DNA of 64,000 bases from Siphonodentalium dalli (Eukaryota > Mollusca > Scaphopoda > Gadilida > Siphonodentaliidae): NCBI GenBank assembly GCA_032622095.1, contig CP136064.1:144353954-144417953 (forward strand), written 5' to 3'. Both the position numbers and the translations under genes were made by a program. Shown one piece after another: positions 59,400 through 64,000 of this stretch (its first letter is position 1; each line of letters begins with the position of its first letter). The notes beneath the pieces were generated by a model. That model worked only from the letters and a program-made list of their open reading frames with translations, was not told where the DNA came from and did no database searches.

Positions 59400-62298
59400 G
59401 ATTTAATAGTGACAGAGGGAAATATTATAGATCACATTCTCATTCCAATTTCTGATAACCAAAGAGTAGCCAGCATTCATATTTTGGATGATTCTTCCAA
59501 TGTTTCAAACCACCGCCCAATTCACATGTGCATATCTTATGGAGCTGAACTAGAATCATCCCCGCCAAATTTAAGCACAGCCAGACCGAACTGGAAACGT
59601 TTATCCTCTTCAAGCGATGCTCTCTTGCTTTATCAAGCACACGTTCGCGAAACTTTACCAACATACGCTATTCAAAACACGCGAGATTTAGACACCTTCT
59701 ATGACGATGTCACAAACTGTCTCAACGAGTCTTCACAATTATTCGTGGTCCCGAAGAAATTTAACCGACATCTGAAGCCCTTTTGGGACGAAAAATTGAA
59801 AACTCTGCACAAAACAATGAAATCTTGTCGGCGCATTTGGCTGGAAACAGGCAGTCCACGCGATGACACTCACCATGCGTTTCGTGACTACAAGGACGCA
59901 AAATGTCTCTTTCGACGTGAGTTTAGAAGGGCCAATCAACAATTTCTAAACAAAACTGACGAAAGACTTGACACACTGGCAGAAACAGATATTGACAGCT
60001 TTTTCCGAGCTTTTAACTCTCATAGAACGCGGAGAAAGGCCCCCGCTCAAAATTTATTCGAAATTGGCGACACCATTTTACCCCTCTGATGTGATCGAAG
60101 CTTGGGCAACATATTTTAAAACTCTTTACACTCCTCTTCAATGTGAAACTTTTGATCAAACCCACTTTGAAAAAGTCAATGATTCAATTTCCCGTGACCA
60201 TAGTGATATAGCAGGTAATCTAGATCCACTCTTGTGCTATAGTGTTACATCAGATGAAATCGAAAATGTACTCAGATCAGCAGAAAAGGGGAAAGCCCCA
60301 GGTCATGATTTCATTTCATATGAACACATTGTATATGGAGGTGAGAGTATCTTATACACCATCGCCCACATGTTAACCAAAATCATGGAATTCAATCACA
60401 TACCACCACGGGCGAAAATCGGAGTTATTGTGCCTCTTTATAAAGGGGGGAGCAAATCTAAGAAAAAATTTGACAATTACAGAGCAATAACTTTACTTCC
60501 AATTCTCTATAAGATTCTAGAAAAAATCATACTCCATCGCCTGGAATGTCACGCACCACAACTTATCCAAGTTAACTCATTACAGCATGGATTTCAGAAA
60601 GGGACCGGCAGCATGCATTGTTCTTACATCATCAGTGAATGTATCTCATATACTAAAGAGTTGCACAGTCCCCTCTATGCTTGCTTTCTTGATGCACGTA
60701 AAGCATTTGACACAGTTTGGATAAACGGCTTGCTATTCAAATTACTTCAGAGAGGCTTTTGTGGTAAAATATGGCGTATCATCAAAACTCTCCTGTGTGG
60801 TATACAATGCGTTGTCCGCTTTAATAACTCAACATCTAAACTTATCCCCATAAACCAAGGAACAAGACAGGGAAGTATACTAGCCCCGCTGTTATACATG
60901 ATGTTCGTTGATGACCTGTTAAGTGAACTAGTCTCAAGTCCCCATGGTCTGCGGTTGAATTCCACAAACTGCGTGGCACCAACACAAGCCGACGACATGA
61001 CGCTGTTGTCACTGACGGCAACAGGTATTCAGCACTTGTGCAACATATGTGGAGAGTTCAGTCGGAAATGGAGGTTTTGTTACAATCAGGACAAGTGCAA
61101 GGTGGTCGTGTTTAACGAAACAAACTAAATTGCAAAAAATCGCAAGATAAATACATGGATCCTCAACGACAAACCGGTGATAGAATCAGACACAATTACA
61201 CACCTTGGCATCCCTTTACATCGTGAATCACATTCTAACAAGTTCTCCAGTCATATATGTGAGAAAATTAGATCAGTTTATCTTATGCTAAGTAATGCCG
61301 GCATGTACGCTGGGGGAATTACTCCACTTAGTTGCTTTACATTATACACCTCCATTGTTTTACCTAGAAGTCTCTACGGGACAGAACTGATGTGTGGGCT
61401 CAGTGAGACAAATGTAATATCTCTGGAGCGAGCACATAGGTTCTGCCTAAAACGTATCCAAGGCTTGCCCGCGCGTTCCCGAACTGACATTGTCCAATCG
61501 CTCATTGGAACAAGTTCCCTGTCGTCGGTTATTGATAAACGTAAACTCAGTTTTTTCGGAAACCTCTGCAGAATGCCGCAGGGAAAATCGTCGCAAGAAA
61601 TATTCACATCACGTTTAGCCGACCACCTCTCACAAACGTCAACCGACGACTCTTCATTTATCAACAATATTATATCTATACTCGAACGCTATAATTTATC
61701 CTCATATCTCCATAACTTCGCCACACATGGTAATTTCCCATCCAAATGCGAATGGAAAACAATCATCAAACTACAAATCAACAAAATACAGAAGCGCGAA
61801 TGCGAAGAGCGCATGAGAAGTTCTGATTCACTATCAACCTTCGCACAACATCATAACATATTGACAAAATCTGTTCTTTGGACGTCTTGCAGATCGCATG
61901 CACACGAAAAACATAAATTCTTGCTTGTTGCAAAACTACTGAGTCTATCTACCTCACCGGAATGTGGAAAATGCAAACTGTGTGGCAAGGATTATGATGA
62001 TATTGTTGAGCATGCCTTACTGGACTGCTCGACGACATCAGAGGTGAGAATACAAGTGTGGTTCTCACTAATTGACATTTTTGGCATACCCTGTTTTTTA
62101 CACATTGATTCTCTCGCACAGAAGGACCAAGTAATGGTATTGCTCTCCATCCTATCCGATGACATCAGGAGCAAAATATTCAACTTAAACGAGTTTTCTC
62201 TTTTCGCTGTGAGGAAATCCTACGAGCTGTGGTCACATTACACAACCAAACTCAACATCGCCGTAGACACTGGCAGTAACATGCTTGACAGCCCTTAA
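59400..62298 (+). pseudogene. Broken endonuclease-reverse transcriptase ORF
   Basis: The first part (59400-60089) holds the end of an AP-type endonuclease: IIDHILIPISDN, then VSNHRPIH, where the usual final Asp of SDH reads Asn. A basic linker follows. A one-base frameshift near 60075-60085 moves the frame. The next part (to 61125) carries RT motifs: VIVPLYKGG, NYRAITLLP, QHGFQKG, FLDARKAFD (first catalytic Asp), NQGTRQGSILAPLLY, and QADD (60984-60995) in place of the usual YADD. TAA at 61126-61128 interrupts the same frame, which then stays open to 62298. The C-terminal region includes GLPARSRTDI and CGKCKLCGKDYDDIVEHALLDC-like Cys/His ligands near 61963-62030. Only these two breaks were seen, so the copy is young. 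Confidence 0.9.
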
Positions 62299-63162
62299 CT
62301 GGTCTCAATTTGGTGCTCTTCATACAACAAAATTATCCGAGTCACATTTTATTTAACGCATACGCTATTGCTTATTCGGCATATTCGGTAAAACATATCA
62401 ACATGCTCTGGGTCAGCATCGCTAACTCTGAAAACGGAATAATAACATCTAAACTACCATAACAACTTCCAAGTGAGGCATTGGCTGGTATGCTAACAGG
62501 GTCTTCCCAATCAACATGCATGCAAATACCTCTCTTCGAAGTTAGAGTTACTGAGAATCAAAATAAAACACCCTCTTTCAAATTGAGATATGTACATTAT
62601 ACAGTTTTGTTTAATTTTGAGTGACTCGTCTGAAGGCTTCATGCGAGCATGATGTTCTCTTGCAAGTCTCTCTCTCTATATATATATCCATGCATCGTCT
62701 GATTATATGCTTGTTTATGTCTGATTGCCTACTGGATTGCCTGACAATACCCCGGGTGCATGTGTTTATGTGTGTATGTATGTATATACGTATGTATGTG
62801 TGTATGTACGTATGTATATATGAATGTATGTGTGTATGCATGAAAGTATGTATGTTGGTATGTGTGTGTTTATGTATATATGTATGTATGTATGTGTGTA
62901 TGTATGTATGTCTGTATGCACGCACGGCCTGTTGTATGCATGACAAACAGTCTGCTTACCGACCTCTATTGCTGTTTGAGCATGGCTGCCTCGCCCAGTG
63001 TGTGGCTGGCTTATCTGTCTACCACACACATTAATGTTTGTATACTTACATATTCCTTTTATTTTTGTATTCGTTCATTTGTTCATTGCAATTGTGTAAA
63101 CATTTAAAATATATTGTAACAGCTCTTCGTTAACGGAGGAAATAAAGGATATATATATATAT
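62299..63162 (+). other. 3' UTR of the non-LTR element
   Basis: Noncoding. Frames at 62611-63034 on both strands come from the (GTAT)n tract. A short inverted pair (CTTCGTTAACGGAG) precedes AATAAA close to the end. Confidence 0.6.
62762..62925. repeat. Degenerate (GTAT)n microsatellite
   Basis: About 165 bp of GTAT/GTGT repeats in the 3' UTR of the non-LTR element. It creates spurious Tyr/Val/Cys-rich frames. Confidence 0.9.
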
Positions 63163-64000
63163 AGATCCCATAATAACTCTGCGCGATGGCTTGGCGACAA
63201 TGTTCTCCTGTAGTCGCACATTTTCAATAATTTTTTTATATCATGCTTGATGCATCAAACTGTATCCTGGTATCACAACACGGACTTAGTATCAATATCA
63301 GTGAGTCAGCCAAAGGTAGTTTGATCTAAGAACATCCAACGAATAGTGTACTCCTGGTAAATTGTCGTAATAACTTGACGATAACATGGCAATTGATGAC
63401 AATGTCTCGTATCCACACGTTTCAATGAAAATTGATGAACACGGGATGAATTTGTCCGGGTAATTGTATAGTTGGAAATATAGATATGTGAGCATCCGTC
63501 ACTGTGAGGCGTAAGTTCATTGTGTACGGTGTTGTTGTTGTCGACATTGAAACTCTTGTAAATTACTCTGGTGCGTACAGTATATACTCTCATATAAATG
63601 CACATGTATGTGCGTTGAAACAATCAGAACACTGTCAACTCGACTGTACAGTTCAACTTCAAGTGTCAACATTCTAGTATAATACTGCTTCCGCGTGTGG
63701 CCGCTTAAGGCCTGAATTTTCGTGACAGGGAGTAAAATAAATATTTGTCGCGGAATCGGGTCTCAAAAGTCACCTAAACAATGAAATATCGAGCTGGGAA
63801 CTTCACGTACTGATGAATAAATCATTAAGCAACAGGTATGAACAAAGAAATACATTCCCTGCGTTATTTTTTCGACTTTATACGGTTCCCTGTCAAAACT
63901 TAAAAAAAGTTCCCGGTTTTTGAACTGAATGAGTATGACCTCTACGGGCGTTAGCCTTAGTAGAGGTTCATGGCATGACATACTACTACTAGCTGCTATG
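63163..64000. repeat. Long direct repeat, right copy (runs off the window)
   Basis: Begins exactly where the 3' tail of the non-LTR element stops ('ggatatatatatatat' then 'agatccc'). See left copy at 57914. Confidence 0.95.

Larger units (their letters stand above)
59379..63162 (+). mobile_element. Non-LTR retrotransposon, 5' truncated, inactive
   Basis: Plus-strand element. It starts inside the endonuclease domain, continues through RT and a C-terminal Cys/His region to 62298, and has an ~860-bp 3' UTR with a (GTAT)n stretch. It ends AATAAAGGATATATATATAT at about 63162. The jockey/CR1/I group is most likely; the precise clade cannot be set by eye. Confidence 0.85.

Noticed and set aside
62611-63034. 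Two overlapping Tyr/Val- and His/Thr-rich frames
   Set aside because: They translate the (GTAT)n microsatellite on the two strands within the non-LTR 3' UTR.
1-64000. tRNA or rRNA genes
   Set aside because: No cloverleaf with A and B boxes and no rRNA core sequence was noticed on either strand by eye. A dedicated scan would be needed to exclude degraded tRNA-derived SINEs.

Overview
This window is eukaryotic, AT-rich, intron- and repeat-dominated DNA, almost certainly from an invertebrate animal. The evidence is several distinct Helitron-type families, non-LTR retrotransposon fragments, hAT and mariner-type elements, a decayed C2H2 zinc-finger gene, a U2 snRNA-like sequence and one spliced terminal exon. 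The species cannot be read from the sequence. Only one stretch looks like a living host gene: a terminal exon at about 55152-55813. Almost everything else is mobile or tandemly repeated DNA.

Layout. (1) About 53-11897 and 15045-21395 are two direct copies of one segment. Copy 1 carries a later 1059-bp hAT-type insertion (2007-3065) with a perfect 8-bp target duplication, and copy 2 preserves the empty site. Copy 1 also holds 4.4 kb (4905-9340) missing from copy 2, with a palindrome-rich MITE, a foldback and a zinc-finger pseudogene. Both copies share a truncated non-LTR element, a CCCAGG-rich tract and a 45-bp minisatellite that differs in copy number. (2) 21.4-27.3 kb has a 23-nt-arm hairpin, a U2 snRNA-like sequence, and Helitron/Helentron-like elements opening with a 30-bp palindrome. 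(3) 27.3-51.1 kb is a head-to-tail array of about 17 non-autonomous Helitron units. In most junctions the 3' CTAG of one unit touches the 5' TC of the next. (4) Inside one unit, 36041-41876 is a foreign tandem array of three ~2-kb monomers. (5) 51.1-55 kb has small tandem repeats and a Helitron end. (6) 55.2-64 kb has the host exon, an AAGAAA/TTTCTT tract, a mariner-type MITE, and a broken non-LTR retrotransposon (about 59378-63162) flanked by long direct repeats.

Most interesting system: each ~2-kb monomer in 36041-41876 carries a sequence that folds as a complete type I hammerhead ribozyme (CTGATGA, GAAA, GTC cleavage triplet, three helices). The three sites are 1999 and 2040 nt apart, so a transcript of the array would be predicted to cut itself into ~2-kb monomers. 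The monomers have no convincing ORF. They are packed with short hairpins, and several related hairpins show paired C-G/T-A exchanges. This resembles animal retrozymes or hammerhead-bearing Penelope-related repeats, but with a much longer monomer than the few-hundred-nt animal retrozymes I know of. That comparison is from memory and the activity is inferred.

Limits: alignments were made by eye, so percent identities are not given and most repeat edges are good to about 5-20 bp. No database comparison was possible.
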